Assembly: GCA_018820205.1 (NCBI GenBank)
Contig: JAHJOK010000087.1
Coordinates: 1-34,703 of the forward strand
DNA: 34,703 bases
Source: Alphaproteobacteria bacterium
Lineage (GTDB): Bacteria > Pseudomonadota > Alphaproteobacteria > Caulobacterales > Caulobacteraceae
Direction: 5' to 3'
Within the stretch, counting starts at the first letter, position 1; every line of letters starts with the position of its first letter. Of the stretch, positions 6,912-15,903 are shown in pieces. A program made the translations under genes and the position numbers. Below the pieces are notes generated by a model. It searched no databases and was not told where the DNA came from. It saw only the letters and a program-made list of their open reading frames with translations.

Positions 6912-8162
6912 TCAGCCGACATCACGGATGCGCGGGCGTGGTAGCGTCACGACCGGAATTTTGAGCGGGGCGAGCTGGCTGCCCCCCAGGGCCACGACAC
7001 TGTTGAGCATCACTCGCACGAGCTCCGCCTGGCGACGGACCCCTGTTTTGGAAAAAATGGCACGCAGATGCGCACGCGCCGTATTGCGCATGATATTCAG
7101 GTTCTCCGCAGCCTCCTCAAGCGACAGACCGTTGGCCAGCTCCAGAGCCAAAGCCGTTTCCGCCGGGGTGAAGTTGAAGAGCTGCTTGGCCACGGTGTTG
7201 TTGACCTGTGACTTGCCGACTGCATCACGAACATAAAGCACCACCGCCGGTTGGCCTTTCCCTTCGACCCAATCCACCGAAGGCATCGCTTCTGCCACCA
7301 CGCCTAAGTTGACCTCGCCAGAGGGTCGGGAGATCGATAACGCATCGCGACCTAGCGGTCTCTGGCCCTGATGCGCGGCAAAGGCCTCGTTGATCAGCCT
7401 GTGCAATTCCCGGTTGTCGCTTGGATAGGTCGCCTCCAGTCTTCCGCCTACAAGTTTCAGGCCATCAGCTCGCTCCAGCAACTCTCGTGCTACTTCATTG
7501 AGCTGTAACACCGCACCGCTCTCGTCCAGCACGATGGTAGCGACCGATAAGCGTGTAATGGCCTGCGAATAGAGCGTTCCGATCATCTCGCTGCGGTTGA
7601 GCAGATTGTGCACATGCAGGCTGCGCCGCAGATGTGGCAGCAGCATCCGGCAGACTTCGCGATCGCGGGCGTCGAATTCGGGAGCATCGTGCGAGCGGGT
7701 AATGCGTAGACGCACCAGCCCTGCATCGGGAGTCGAAATGTCCGCGCCCATCAGGTGATAGACGTCGTAATTGCGGCACAGCTCTCGATAGTAGTGCGAG
7801 GTTTGCCAATCCGCTTCGGACAGCACGTCCAGCTCGGTGAAAACGGTGTCGACCGGCTGGTTGCCGAAGGGTGTGGAGCCCTCCTGATAGGCCTGGTAGC
7901 AAAGCCGACCGTGCTCTTTGTAGTTACCAGCCACGAGCATCAGCCCCAGCTCCTCCATGCCAACCACTTTGAGAATCAGCGTCACGTAATTTGCGCGGAA
8001 GTAGACGCGCAGCCCCTCCAGCGCACGGGTGAGCGCGTCGTTATCGATTGCGCCTTCCTGAAGGATGCTCACCAGCTGATCGTACTCGGTGAGCGAAAGC
8101 TGTTCGTTGACGGATACTGGAACGGAGTTCTTGGGAGCTGTGGACAACGACATGGTCTGCAT
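6912..8162 (-). CDS. LuxR-family (TeiR-like) transcriptional regulator 1
   Basis: A 416-residue protein with a long N-terminal sensory part (PAS-like stretch around LSVATIVLDESGAVLQLN) and a C-terminal LuxR-type helix-turn-helix at ~329-390 (FTPAETALALELANGLSLEEAA, then RNTARAHLRAIFSKTG). Size and layout match TeiR, the testosterone-inducible LuxR-type activator of Comamonas testosteroni. It lies directly upstream of kshA and is a paralogue of the next gene; about 52 of 65 HTH residues agree by my count. It lacks a receiver domain, so it should respond to a ligand and not to phosphorylation. GAGG lies eight bases before ATG 8162. The C-terminal tail of ~25 residues past the HTH is longer than in its paralogues. 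Confidence 0.8.
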   Translation of the reverse strand: MQTMSLSTAPKNSVPVSVNEQLSLTEYDQLVSILQEGAIDNDALTRALEGLRVYFRANYVTLILKVVGMEELGLMLVAGNYKEHGRLCYQAYQEGSTPFGNQPVDTVFTELDVLSEADWQTSHYYRELCRNYDVYHLMGADISTPDAGLVRLRITRSHDAPEFDARDREVCRMLLPHLRRSLHVHNLLNRSEMIGTLYSQAITRLSVATIVLDESGAVLQLNEVARELLERADGLKLVGGRLEATYPSDNRELHRLINEAFAAHQGQRPLGRDALSISRPSGEVNLGVVAEAMPSVDWVEGKGQPAVVLYVRDAVGKSQVNNTVAKQLFNFTPAETALALELANGLSLEEAAENLNIMRNTARAHLRAIFSKTGVRRQAELVRVMLNSVVALGGSQLAPLKIPVVTLPRPRIRDVG

Positions 8163-8236
8163 ATCGAACCTCGCTTGCTGTCGGCCGCATGGACCTCAGC
8201 ACTTGTTGTTATTCTGGTTTTGTTCCGGCTGTAGCC

Positions 8237-8251
8237 GGCAAGCAGCTTGCC
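8237..8251. promoter_or_regulatory. palindrome upstream of LuxR-type regulator 1
   Basis: GGCAAGC-A-GCTTGCC is a perfect 7-bp inverted repeat around one base, 75 bases before the start codon of regulator 1. A second small palindrome (CCGGCT-GT-AGCCGG, 8225-8238) abuts it. LuxR-type dimers bind such dyads, so this could be an operator. No T run follows, which argues against a terminator for the upstream regulator. Confidence 0.35.
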
Positions 8252-8293
8252 ATTCTTGCGCGGAACGTGCGAATGCTGTGTTTCAAATTTCTT

Positions 8294-9466
8294 TCAGTTC
8301 TTTTCTTCAGTCGTTGTCCTCCCTAGGCTGACTACGCTGTTGAGGATGATGCGGACCAACTCCGTCTGGCGCCTAACGCCAGTTTTGGAAAAAACCGCCC
8401 TCAGGTGCGCCCGCGCTGTGTTGCGCCGGATGCCTAGCGACTGCGCGGCCTCCTCCAGCGAGAGCCCGTTCGCCAACTCAATCACCAGCGCCGTTTCCGA
8501 CGGCGTAAAGCCAAACAGCTGGCGCGCCATCGCATCGCTGAGCAGCATCCGCTCTTCGGCATCGCGGACATATACCAGCAGCACCGGTTCGTCGCCGTCG
8601 TCTCGCCATTCACCCGCCGGCACGGCTTCGACCACCAAGCCGAGCCCCACCCGCCCCGATGGGCGAGAAATGGACAGAGCTTCGGTCTGCCCCGAGCTGT
8701 CGTTGACACCCTTGCGCAAGGTGCCGCGTAGCAGTTGATACAGACGCTGGTTGTCGCCTGGATAGTAGGCCTCGAGCCGGCCTCCGACACTCTTAAGCCC
8801 ATCGCCACTGGCAAGCAACTCGCGTGCGACCCGGTTCTGCTCGACGATCCGGCCGCCGGCGTCGACCACCAGTGTGGCCACCGACAGACGGCCGATGACC
8901 TGCGAGTAGATCGAGCGCAGCGACTCGTTGCGCCCGAGCAGCACATTCAGGCGAAGCACCCGGGAAAGGTGTGGTATTAGGCGCGCGCAAAACGCCTTTT
9001 CCGCCTCGGAAAAGTCCGGAGCCGACTCCGGCCGGGTGATGCGCATGCGGAATGTGCCGCTGCCGGAGGCAGCGATATCGACCGCCAGCACGTGAAAAAC
9101 CCCATGTGTCGCGCAGTAGCTCTGGTAGTACGGCGACTCGCGCCAGGTCTGCATATCCATCAGATCGCCAACGCTGAACACCCGATTGGGCGGCAGGTTC
9201 ACGAACGGCGTGACCTCATGCGGGTAGTCCAGGTAGGTAATGCGCCCCTGCCCCTCAATATCGCCGAATACGATCATCAACCCCTGATCCGAATCCTCGC
9301 CCGGCGGGCGCAGGATCAGCGTCACGTAGTTCGCGGCGAACAGCTCGTGCAGAGCACGCAAGGCTTGTTGCCACCCCTGCTCCTCCAAGGCTGCGTCGTA
9401 CAGGGTCCCGAGCAGGCTGTCGTAGCGGTCGATCGCCGGCGCTGACGCTGTTGCAAGGGCGATCAC
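8294..9466 (-). CDS. LuxR-family (TeiR-like) transcriptional regulator 2
   Basis: A 390-residue paralogue of the neighbouring regulator, close to the length reported for TeiR. The N-terminal part carries YVTLILRPPGED and MDMQTWRESPYYQSYC, matching YVTLIL and DWQTSHYYRELC in regulator 1. A PAS-like segment (LSVATLVVDAGGRIVEQN) precedes the HTH at ~318-379. The start is a GTG three bases after the transporter stop codon; GGAGGG lies eight bases before it, inside the end of the transporter gene. The regulator is therefore most likely co-expressed with the RND transporter. No phospho-acceptor domain is present. The ligand is unknown; a steroid is inferred from context. Confidence 0.8.
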   Translation of the reverse strand: MIALATASAPAIDRYDSLLGTLYDAALEEQGWQQALRALHELFAANYVTLILRPPGEDSDQGLMIVFGDIEGQGRITYLDYPHEVTPFVNLPPNRVFSVGDLMDMQTWRESPYYQSYCATHGVFHVLAVDIAASGSGTFRMRITRPESAPDFSEAEKAFCARLIPHLSRVLRLNVLLGRNESLRSIYSQVIGRLSVATLVVDAGGRIVEQNRVARELLASGDGLKSVGGRLEAYYPGDNQRLYQLLRGTLRKGVNDSSGQTEALSISRPSGRVGLGLVVEAVPAGEWRDDGDEPVLLVYVRDAEERMLLSDAMARQLFGFTPSETALVIELANGLSLEEAAQSLGIRRNTARAHLRAVFSKTGVRRQTELVRIILNSVVSLGRTTTEEKN

Positions 9467-9469
9467 CGT

Positions 9470-11896
9470 TCAACCCTCCACGCTGGCGGCTTGCGATACA
9501 GACTTGCGGCGCGAGGCGACGGCCACCGGCGGCGTCGGCCTGGGTTGCGGCTTGACCAGCCGAGCCGAGCGGTCGAACCACGCGGCCAGACCGGGTAGCA
9601 AGAAGATCGCACCGAACACGTTCACCAAGAACATGAAGGCCAGCAGGATGCCCATGTCAGCCTGAAACTTCAGCGGAGCGAAGGCCCAGGTACCGACCCC
9701 TACGGACATGGTGAATGCGGTGAACAGCGCGGCCGTACCACGCTGGCGCATGGCCTCGTAGAATGCCGTGCGCAAATCCCTGCCGGCCGCCAGTTCGTGC
9801 TGCATCCGCTCGTACAGATAGATGCCGTAGTCGACACCGACGCCCACGCCGAGCGCCAGCACCGGCAGCGTGGAGACCTTCAGACCGATACCGAAGCTGG
9901 CCATCAGCGCATTGCACAACGTCGCTACGATCGCCAGCGGCATGATGATGCACAGCACGGCGCGGAACGAGCGGAACGTCAGCCAGCAGAACAGCGCCAC
10001 CGAACCGAGAAGTGCACCATGCATCTGGACCTCGGCCTGCTTGACCGCCTCGTTGGACGCCGCCATCACGCCGGCATTGCCGCCGGCCAGCTTGAATTGA
10101 ACCTTGCTCTGATCGACACCGGCGAGGATGCGCTCGATCTCGGAAACCACGTGCCCGATGGTCTCGCCACTGTGGTTCTGCAGGAACACCAGGATCTGCA
10201 TGGTCTGGCAGCCATCGAGCACCAGACCGTGGGACTGTGAGTAGGCCATCGATCCGGGCTGCAGGCCGCGCTCGGCACCAGGAATCGCGGCCCAGCGAGG
10301 GTTGCCTTCGTTATTGCTGGCGATGGCGACCTTGCCCATCCCCGCCACGCTCTGGACCGACTGCACACCGGCGATGCTGCGGGTCTGGAAATCCACCTGC
10401 TCCACTGCGCGCATCACGTCGGGGTCCAGGCAGGCCTCCTGAATCCCCGGCACCTCGGCATAGATCGACAGCACGTCGAGGCCGATCGAATAGCTGCCGA
10501 TAATCTGCGCGTTGTCCCGGTTGTAGCGAGACGTATCGCGCAGTTCGGGCGCACCAGTGCCGACATCGCCGACGACCAGATCACGGCTCTTCCAGGTCCC
10601 AGCCAGTAACAGCACAAGGCTGACCGCAAACACGACCAGTGCCGGGCCCGGCGTAGCCACCACCGACAGCTTCCACCACAGTGCGTGGCGACCACCGGCC
10701 AGTTCCTGATTCTGCGCGACCGCTCCGCGCTCCAGCCGCATGTGGGAGATGATGATCGGCAGCATCATCTTGTTGGTGATGATCATCAGCATCACGCCGA
10801 TGCACGCCGTCAGACCCAGTTCCCGCACGATCGGGATATCGATCAGCATGATCACGCCAAAGCCCAGCGCATTCATCAGCAGCGCCAGCGCACCCGGCAC
10901 GAAGATCTTGCAGAACGCCGCGTGGGCGGCGGCTTCCGAAGTACTGCCGGCCAGCACGTCCTGCTTCCAGGCGTTGGTCATCTGCACCGCGTGCGACACG
11001 CCGATCGAGAAGATCAGGAACGGCACCAGAATCGACATCGGATCGATGCCAAGGCCGAGCAGCGGCAATAGACCGAGCAGCCAGACGACCGGCAACAGCG
11101 CAACCAAAAGCGCCACTACGGTTAGCTTGAGCGAGCGGCAATAGATCCATAGAAGCGCCGCGGTGATGAAGAAAGCGATGATGAAAAAGCCCATCACCTC
11201 TATAAGGCCATCCACAACATCGCCCACGAGCTTAGAGAAACCGACGATATTGATCTCGATGTCATCGTTATCGAAACGCTCCCGGATTTGTTCAAGCTGG
11301 TTAGCGATCTCGATGTACGACACTTGTTCGCCGGTCTGCGGATTGATTTCCTGCAGATCGGCACGGACCATCGCGGCACTGAGGTCGTTGGCGACCAGCC
11401 GACCAATCTGTCCGGAACGCGCGGTGTTGTTGCGCACCTGGGCCAGGTCCTCTGGTGTACCGCTGAACTGCGGCGGAACCACCACGTCGCCGACATAACC
11501 CTGCTCGGTGACCTCGATGTAGCGCACGTCCGGGGTAAACAGCGAGCGCACGCTGGCACGACGGACGCCCGGAATGAAGAACACCTCATCGGTCACTTCG
11601 CGCAGCGTATCGAAGAACTGCTTGTTGTAGATGTCGCCCTCGCCCTTCCAGCGCACGCTCACCAGAACGCTATTGGCACCGGAAAATATCTCGCTGTAAT
11701 GCAGGTAGTTGCGCATGAACGCGTGGGCGATCGGAATCTGCTTGTTGAAGCCCGGATCCAGACGGACCTGGGTTGCGCTGTAGCCCAACGCCAAGGTGAT
11801 CAGCACGAACAGCGCGAGCAGAGGCTTGCGCCACGCCAGCAGGCCATCGGCGCAACGCTCGACAACACGGTCGACCAGACGCGTACGGTTCATCAT
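9470..11896 (-). CDS. RND/MMPL-type membrane transporter
   Basis: An 808-residue inner-membrane protein with the duplicated RND layout. TM1 is at ~23-43, followed by a ~190-residue periplasmic loop, a membrane block at ~232-390 (AFFITAALLWIY, LLVALLPVVWLLG, LGLTACIGVMLMIITNK), TM7 at ~425-445, a second loop, and a final block at ~630-790 (GVGVGVDYGIYLYERM, FLVNVFGAIFLLPGL). At this length it belongs to the MMPL/HpnN-like group and not to the ~1,040-residue AcrB group. The adjacent YCF48-like gene and the steroid context fit uptake or export of hydrophobic steroids; direction is unknown. AAGGAG lies five bases before the first of two tandem ATGs, and the YCF48-like gene ends nine bases upstream. 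Confidence 0.82.
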   Translation of the reverse strand: MMNRTRLVDRVVERCADGLLAWRKPLLALFVLITLALGYSATQVRLDPGFNKQIPIAHAFMRNYLHYSEIFSGANSVLVSVRWKGEGDIYNKQFFDTLREVTDEVFFIPGVRRASVRSLFTPDVRYIEVTEQGYVGDVVVPPQFSGTPEDLAQVRNNTARSGQIGRLVANDLSAAMVRADLQEINPQTGEQVSYIEIANQLEQIRERFDNDDIEINIVGFSKLVGDVVDGLIEVMGFFIIAFFITAALLWIYCRSLKLTVVALLVALLPVVWLLGLLPLLGLGIDPMSILVPFLIFSIGVSHAVQMTNAWKQDVLAGSTSEAAAHAAFCKIFVPGALALLMNALGFGVIMLIDIPIVRELGLTACIGVMLMIITNKMMLPIIISHMRLERGAVAQNQELAGGRHALWWKLSVVATPGPALVVFAVSLVLLLAGTWKSRDLVVGDVGTGAPELRDTSRYNRDNAQIIGSYSIGLDVLSIYAEVPGIQEACLDPDVMRAVEQVDFQTRSIAGVQSVQSVAGMGKVAIASNNEGNPRWAAIPGAERGLQPGSMAYSQSHGLVLDGCQTMQILVFLQNHSGETIGHVVSEIERILAGVDQSKVQFKLAGGNAGVMAASNEAVKQAEVQMHGALLGSVALFCWLTFRSFRAVLCIIMPLAIVATLCNALMASFGIGLKVSTLPVLALGVGVGVDYGIYLYERMQHELAAGRDLRTAFYEAMRQRGTAALFTAFTMSVGVGTWAFAPLKFQADMGILLAFMFLVNVFGAIFLLPGLAAWFDRSARLVKPQPRPTPPVAVASRRKSVSQAASVEG

Positions 11897-11905
11897 GACG
11901 ACTCC

Positions 11906-12874
11906 TTAATGGCCGGCGGCGAAAAGTGAATTCAACTGCAGGGCCAGCCCGCGCTGGCCAGCAACCACTAGCTGACCGTCCTTGAGCATCACCGCGGAGG
12001 TCAGCGTGTCCTGACCTTTCAGATAACCCGTAGTAGTCAGGTCCCCGGCGGCGTCGAGCCAGGCATAGGCGCCACCGCTGCCGACGATCAGCACACCGTC
12101 ATCAGCTGTGCGCACGTGTCCATAGAGCGGCAGCCGGTGGCCCAGCTCGACCTGTTCCCATTGAGCGCCATCGTCATGACTGACGAACACATGGCCACGC
12201 ATGCCGTAGGCCACCCAGTTGCGTCCGGACAGCCGCGATACGCCGAACAGCGAGCCATCGTAGAAGGGCTCGACCTGCTCCCAGGTCGCACCGTCATCGG
12301 CCGTACGCAGGACCAGACCCATCTCGCCGACCAAAATGCGGCGACCGTCGGCCGCGCCGTCCATGCTGTTGAGGTGCTCGCCATTGATTGGCAGTTCCTG
12401 CTTGCTCCAGGTCTGCCCCGCGTCGCTGGAAATAAAGAACTTGCCGAAACTGCCAAAGGCGTAGATGCGCTTGCCATCCCCACTCCAGAGGCCCAGCAGC
12501 GGCTCGCCGAGCTCGGCATCGTGCAGTGTTGTCTCCCAGTTGAGACCACGGTCGGTGCTGCGCAGGATCAGGTTGTCGTGGCCTACTGCAAGCAGCATGT
12601 CGTCACCGAAGGCGGCAACCGCAGTGAGTGTGACGGGCTCGCGAACCGCTTCCTGACGGGGTTCCCAACTTTTGCCATCGTCGTCGCTGAAGAGGATGAC
12701 ACCTCGCTCACCCACCGCCACCAGCGTATCGCCGAGCCGGGTCATGTCGTTGATGTGGACGCGCGAAACATTCAGCGCTGCGCTTGCCGTGGCTTCGTCG
12801 CTGCGAGGTGAGAAGGCGTAGACCACCAGCACCGCGACTACTAGACAGAATAAATAGCTGATCACTTTGCTCAT
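11906..12874 (-). CDS. YCF48/BNR-repeat beta-propeller protein, membrane-anchored
   Basis: A 322-residue protein starting MSKVISYLFCLVVAVLVV, a signal or anchor segment, after which the chain should be periplasmic. Repeated DxGxxW Asp-box motifs (DDGKSWEP, DRGLNWET, DAGQTWSK, DDGATWEQ, DDGAQWEQ) at roughly 40-residue intervals indicate a BNR/YCF48-type propeller. I chose ATG 12874 because the upstream extension is low-complexity and lacks a signal sequence. Genes of this type commonly pair with RND transporters in proteobacterial clusters for hydrophobic substrates, often with DUF1302 and DUF1329 genes; the latter two are not here. It probably helps assemble or gate the transporter. Confidence 0.78.
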   Translation of the reverse strand: MSKVISYLFCLVVAVLVVYAFSPRSDEATASAALNVSRVHINDMTRLGDTLVAVGERGVILFSDDDGKSWEPRQEAVREPVTLTAVAAFGDDMLLAVGHDNLILRSTDRGLNWETTLHDAELGEPLLGLWSGDGKRIYAFGSFGKFFISSDAGQTWSKQELPINGEHLNSMDGAADGRRILVGEMGLVLRTADDGATWEQVEPFYDGSLFGVSRLSGRNWVAYGMRGHVFVSHDDGAQWEQVELGHRLPLYGHVRTADDGVLIVGSGGAYAWLDAAGDLTTTGYLKGQDTLTSAVMLKDGQLVVAGQRGLALQLNSLFAAGH

Positions 12875-12955
12875 GGCACGCCACCCTCTGGTTGAACGCC
12901 TGGCTCCGGATTCGGAGCAGCGCCCGTTGTTCTTGTTCTGAGTTCTGCTGACGCT

Positions 12956-12975
12956 CGCTCCAGTTACCTGGAGCG
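12956..12975. promoter_or_regulatory. 20-bp palindrome upstream of the YCF48-RND genes
   Basis: CGCTCCAG-TTAC-CTGGAGCG has 8-bp perfect arms around four bases. It sits in the 189-base gap between the second thiolase and the YCF48-like gene, 81 bases before that start codon. A smaller dyad, GCTCCG-GATT-CGGAGC, is at 12903-12918. No T run follows on the minus strand, so an operator is favoured over a terminator. It shares GTTACCTG with the palindrome at 4731. Confidence 0.35.
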
Positions 12976-13063
12976 CCGTCTTTACCCGATCTTGTGCCGG
13001 CGCGAGATGGGCAACATCGTCCAAATGGCTTACACCTCGATCACCTGCCCGCGCCCGAACCGA

Positions 13064-14266
13064 TCAGGGCAGCTCGAACAACCCGGCAGCCCCCATTCCG
13101 CCGCCGATGCACATGGACACCACCACATAACGGGCACCGCGGCGGCGACCTTCGAGCAAGGCGTGACCAACCATCCTTGCGCCGCTCATGCCGAACGGGT
13201 GGCCGATGGCAATGGCTCCGCCGTTGACGTTCAGCCGTTCGTTGGGAATGCCCAGCGCATCGCGGCAGTGCAGCACCTGGCAAGCGAAGGCCTCATTGAT
13301 TTCCCACAGGTCGATGTCGGAGGCCCGCAGGCTGAAGCGTTCCAGCAGCTTGGGCACGGCGTAGGCCGGACCGACGCCCATTTCCTCGGGCTTGCAGCCG
13401 GCCAGCGCGATACCGCGATAGATACCCAATGGCACCAGGCCGCGACGCTCAGCCTCACTGCGGCTCATCAGTAGGCAGGCGGCAGCGCCGTCAGAAAGCT
13501 GCGAGGCGTTGCCTGCGGTGATATGCGCGCCTTGCTCCACCCACTTGCCGTTCTTCCATACCGGGTTCAGGGCCTGCAGCGCTTCGAGCGTGGTGCTGGC
13601 ACGGTTGCACTCGTCACGGTTGGCGACGGCCGGCTCGTGCCCGTTCGGATTGCCTTCCTTGTCGAACAGCAGCCGATTGGCCGCCAATGGCACTATCTCG
13701 TCGGCGAACAGCCCGGCCTGCTGGGCCGCCGCGGTGCGCTGCTGGCTCTGCAGGGCGTATTCGTCCTGGGCCAGGCGGCTGATGTTGTAGCGATTCGCGA
13801 CGATCTCCGCAGTCTCGATCATCGGCATGTAGGCGGTCGGCATGACCTCAAGCACCGCCTCGGACTGAGCACGGTAGGCATTCTTGTGCTTGGTCTGGGT
13901 CAACGACAGCGACTCGACGCCGCCCGCGACAGCGATATCCAGTTCGCCGCACGCAATTGACTTGGCCGCCGCGCCGATGGCCATCAGCCCGGACGCGCAC
14001 ATGCGGTCCAGCGCCATACCTGGAACGCTGTCCGGCAAGCCGCCGGTGTAGGCACACAGACGGCCGATATTGAAGCCCTGGGTGCCCTGCTGCACGGCGG
14101 CGCCCATGATCACGTCGCCGACATCGCCCGGAGCGACGCCGGCGCGTTCGACTACTGCGCGAACGACATGGCCACCGAGCACCGGTGCCTCGGTATCGTT
14201 GAATGAACCCCGGAAGGATTTGGTCAGCGCGGTACGCGCGGTGGAAACGATCACAGCTTCTTGCAT
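13064..14266 (-). CDS. thiolase (acetyl-CoA acyltransferase)
   Basis: A 400-residue classical thiolase. The nucleophilic Cys is C90 (LDRMCASG). The C-terminal half has [17 protein letters not shown] with the catalytic His, and SMCIGGGMG with the second Cys. It performs CoA-dependent cleavage of a 3-ketoacyl-CoA. ATG 14266, with AGGA eight bases upstream, is preferred; upstream extensions read through the MaoC gene. It starts 11 bases after the MaoC stop in an operon ipdF-MaoC-thiolase. It differs from the FadA6-type enzyme nearby, so the cluster has two thiolases, plausibly one for ring-derived and one for side-chain or terminal intermediates. The exact substrate cannot be read from the sequence. 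Confidence 0.88.
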   Translation of the reverse strand: MQEAVIVSTARTALTKSFRGSFNDTEAPVLGGHVVRAVVERAGVAPGDVGDVIMGAAVQQGTQGFNIGRLCAYTGGLPDSVPGMALDRMCASGLMAIGAAAKSIACGELDIAVAGGVESLSLTQTKHKNAYRAQSEAVLEVMPTAYMPMIETAEIVANRYNISRLAQDEYALQSQQRTAAAQQAGLFADEIVPLAANRLLFDKEGNPNGHEPAVANRDECNRASTTLEALQALNPVWKNGKWVEQGAHITAGNASQLSDGAAACLLMSRSEAERRGLVPLGIYRGIALAGCKPEEMGVGPAYAVPKLLERFSLRASDIDLWEINEAFACQVLHCRDALGIPNERLNVNGGAIAIGHPFGMSGARMVGHALLEGRRRGARYVVVSMCIGGGMGAAGLFELP

Positions 14267-14277
14267 GACAACATTCC

Positions 14278-14748
14278 TCATGGAGCGGGGTTGAAGGTGT
14301 AGCGACTGATGGTGTCCACCACGCAGCCGGGCCGATCGCTGCCCTCGATCTCGACGGCAACGCGCACCACGACCTGCAGTGCGCCGTTGGCCAGCGCCTC
14401 CACGGCGGTGATCTCTCCACTGCCGCGCACGCGGGCACCGACCTTGACCGGCGCCGGGAAACGCACCCGGTCGCAGCCGTAGTTCACGCCCATAAGCAGG
14501 TTGTTCACGCGCATCAGCTGCGGCAGAAATAAATTCACCAACGAGAGGGTCAGGTAGCCGTGAGCGATACAGCCGCCGAAGGGCCCGCCGGCGGCACGAA
14601 CCGGGTCGACATGGATCCACTGATGATCGTCGGTAGCCTCCGCAAAACCGTTCACTCGTTCCTGCTCAATGATTAGCCAGTCTGTGGCGCCGAGCGAGGT
14701 GCCGACGGCCGCCTGCAGCTGCTCGGCGCTTGCGAATACGTGAGTCAT
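14278..14748 (-). CDS. MaoC-like (R)-specific enoyl-CoA hydratase
   Basis: A 156-residue single hot-dog domain. The hydratase-2 motif is visible: DDHQWIHVD with catalytic Asp and His, followed by [29 protein letters not shown] is typical of the second half. It would hydrate a trans-2-enoyl-CoA. It lies 10 bases after ipdF and 11 bases before a thiolase, which makes a hydration-thiolysis pair. In steroid degraders such enzymes act in side-chain or late C/D-ring beta-oxidation. Length is normal for the family. Confidence 0.88.
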   Translation of the reverse strand: MTHVFASAEQLQAAVGTSLGATDWLIIEQERVNGFAEATDDHQWIHVDPVRAAGGPFGGCIAHGYLTLSLVNLFLPQLMRVNNLLMGVNYGCDRVRFPAPVKVGARVRGSGEITAVEALANGALQVVVRVAVEIEGSDRPGCVVDTISRYTFNPAP

Positions 14749-14758
14749 GGCCGGCTCC

Positions 14759-15544
14759 TCAGGCGTGCTGCGAACTGACTGAAAGTACCTCGCCCACCAT
14801 GTAGGAGGCGTAGTCGCTGGCGAGGAACATCATCACGTTGGCCACCTCCCAGACCTCGGCGGCGCGACCGAACGCCTCGCGGCTGGCGAGTTGTTCGAGG
14901 AGCTGCTCGCTGGAGGCCTTCTTCAGGAAGTCATGCAGGGCGATCGACGGCGAGACGGCGTTGATGCGCACGCCAAACTCGGCCGCCTCTAGCGCGCTGC
15001 AGCGCGTCAGCGCCATCACGCCGGCTTTCGCGGCGGCGTAGTGAGCCTGTTCCTTCTGTGCCCGCCAGCCGAGCACCGAAGCGTTGTTGACGATCGCCCC
15101 GACGCCCCGACGCTGCATGTGCGGCAGCATGGCGCGCGTCATGCGAAAGGTCCCGGTGAGGGTGATATCCAGCACCCGCAACCATTCCTCGTCGCTCATC
15201 TCGGCAACGCGCTTTTGGCCACCGAGGCCGGCGTTGTTGATCAGCACATCGACTCCGCCCAAAGCCTGCTCGGCTGCGGCGACCAGCGCCTGGACCTCTT
15301 CTTCGACGGTCACATTGCACAGCTGGCCGTAGATCGCTTGGAGACCGGTTTCGGCTTTCAGCCGCTCCACGGCCTCTTCCAGGCGACGGGGATGGATGTC
15401 CGAAATCATCAGCGCCCGGCAGCCTTCTTCGGCACTGCGGCGCGCTGCGGCATAGCCGATGCCTGCGCCGGCAGCAGCGGTGATCAGAACGGATTTGCCA
15501 GCCAGCAATTGGTGGCCAGGCACATAGGCAGGAGCTTGTCTCAC
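14759..15544 (-). CDS. ipdF: IpdF-like short-chain dehydrogenase (HIP-CoA 5-hydroxy oxidation)
   Basis: A 261-residue SDR. In Mycobacterium IpdF oxidises the hydroxyl of 5-hydroxy-HIP-CoA during C/D-ring breakdown. Resemblance to mycobacterial IpdF, as I remember it, is close: PGHQLLAG, ITAAAGAGIG (nucleotide-binding), NNAGLGGQ, NNASVLGWRAQKEQAHYAAAKAG (catalytic Ser, Tyr, Lys), SPSIALH, REAFGRAAE, and LASDYASYMVGEVLSVSSQH at the end. The glycine-rich motif is TAAAGxGIG instead of TGxxxGIG. I chose GTG 15544, which has GAGG eight bases upstream and gives the family length; ATG 15580 would add 12 residues but has no ribosome-binding site. It heads the ipdF-MaoC-thiolase group after a gap with a repeat. 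Confidence 0.85.
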   Translation of the reverse strand: MRQAPAYVPGHQLLAGKSVLITAAAGAGIGYAAARRSAEEGCRALMISDIHPRRLEEAVERLKAETGLQAIYGQLCNVTVEEEVQALVAAAEQALGGVDVLINNAGLGGQKRVAEMSDEEWLRVLDITLTGTFRMTRAMLPHMQRRGVGAIVNNASVLGWRAQKEQAHYAAAKAGVMALTRCSALEAAEFGVRINAVSPSIALHDFLKKASSEQLLEQLASREAFGRAAEVWEVANVMMFLASDYASYMVGEVLSVSSQHA

Positions 15545-15665
15545 GATGTCGACCTCAAGAATGAACAACCTTGAGGTCATCTAAACGCGCCGCCCGGCGG
15601 GCCGGCATCGTCAAAACGGACGGGGTAGTGAAGCGGGTCCCTGTACAGCCAGCGGACCGGGGTTA

Positions 15666-15875
15666 CGTAGGGTGGAAAACGGCGCAGCCTTTTCCGCCGC
15701 TGGCTGCGAACCAGCGGAAACTTTCGGCGCGAGCTATCCACCCCAGAGTGCAACGTGCCCGCTGCCCACCAGAACGCTCCGACGGCAGACCCGCTGCACC
15801 AGGCGCTAGCCACTGCCCGCACGGCCGTCGGCCGCGACCTGGGTAAAATTCGCTACGCGAGATTTCCACCCTACG
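15666..15875. repeat. MITE-like element with 13-bp inverted ends
   Basis: CGTAGGGTGGAAA (15666-15678) and TTTCCACCCTACG (15863-15875) are perfect inverted repeats bounding 210 bases of non-coding DNA. Within it, TCCACCC at 15737-15743 offers a second, shorter pairing with the left end. GTAGGGTGGA/TCCACCCTAC ends are, in my recollection, common in intergenic repeats of the Pseudomonas stutzeri group. The whole 15545-15903 gap between two same-strand SDR genes holds no reading frame I can support. Confidence 0.55.
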
Positions 15876-15903
15876 GCGAGAGCAGCCAACCAGGATGGTT
15901 GTT

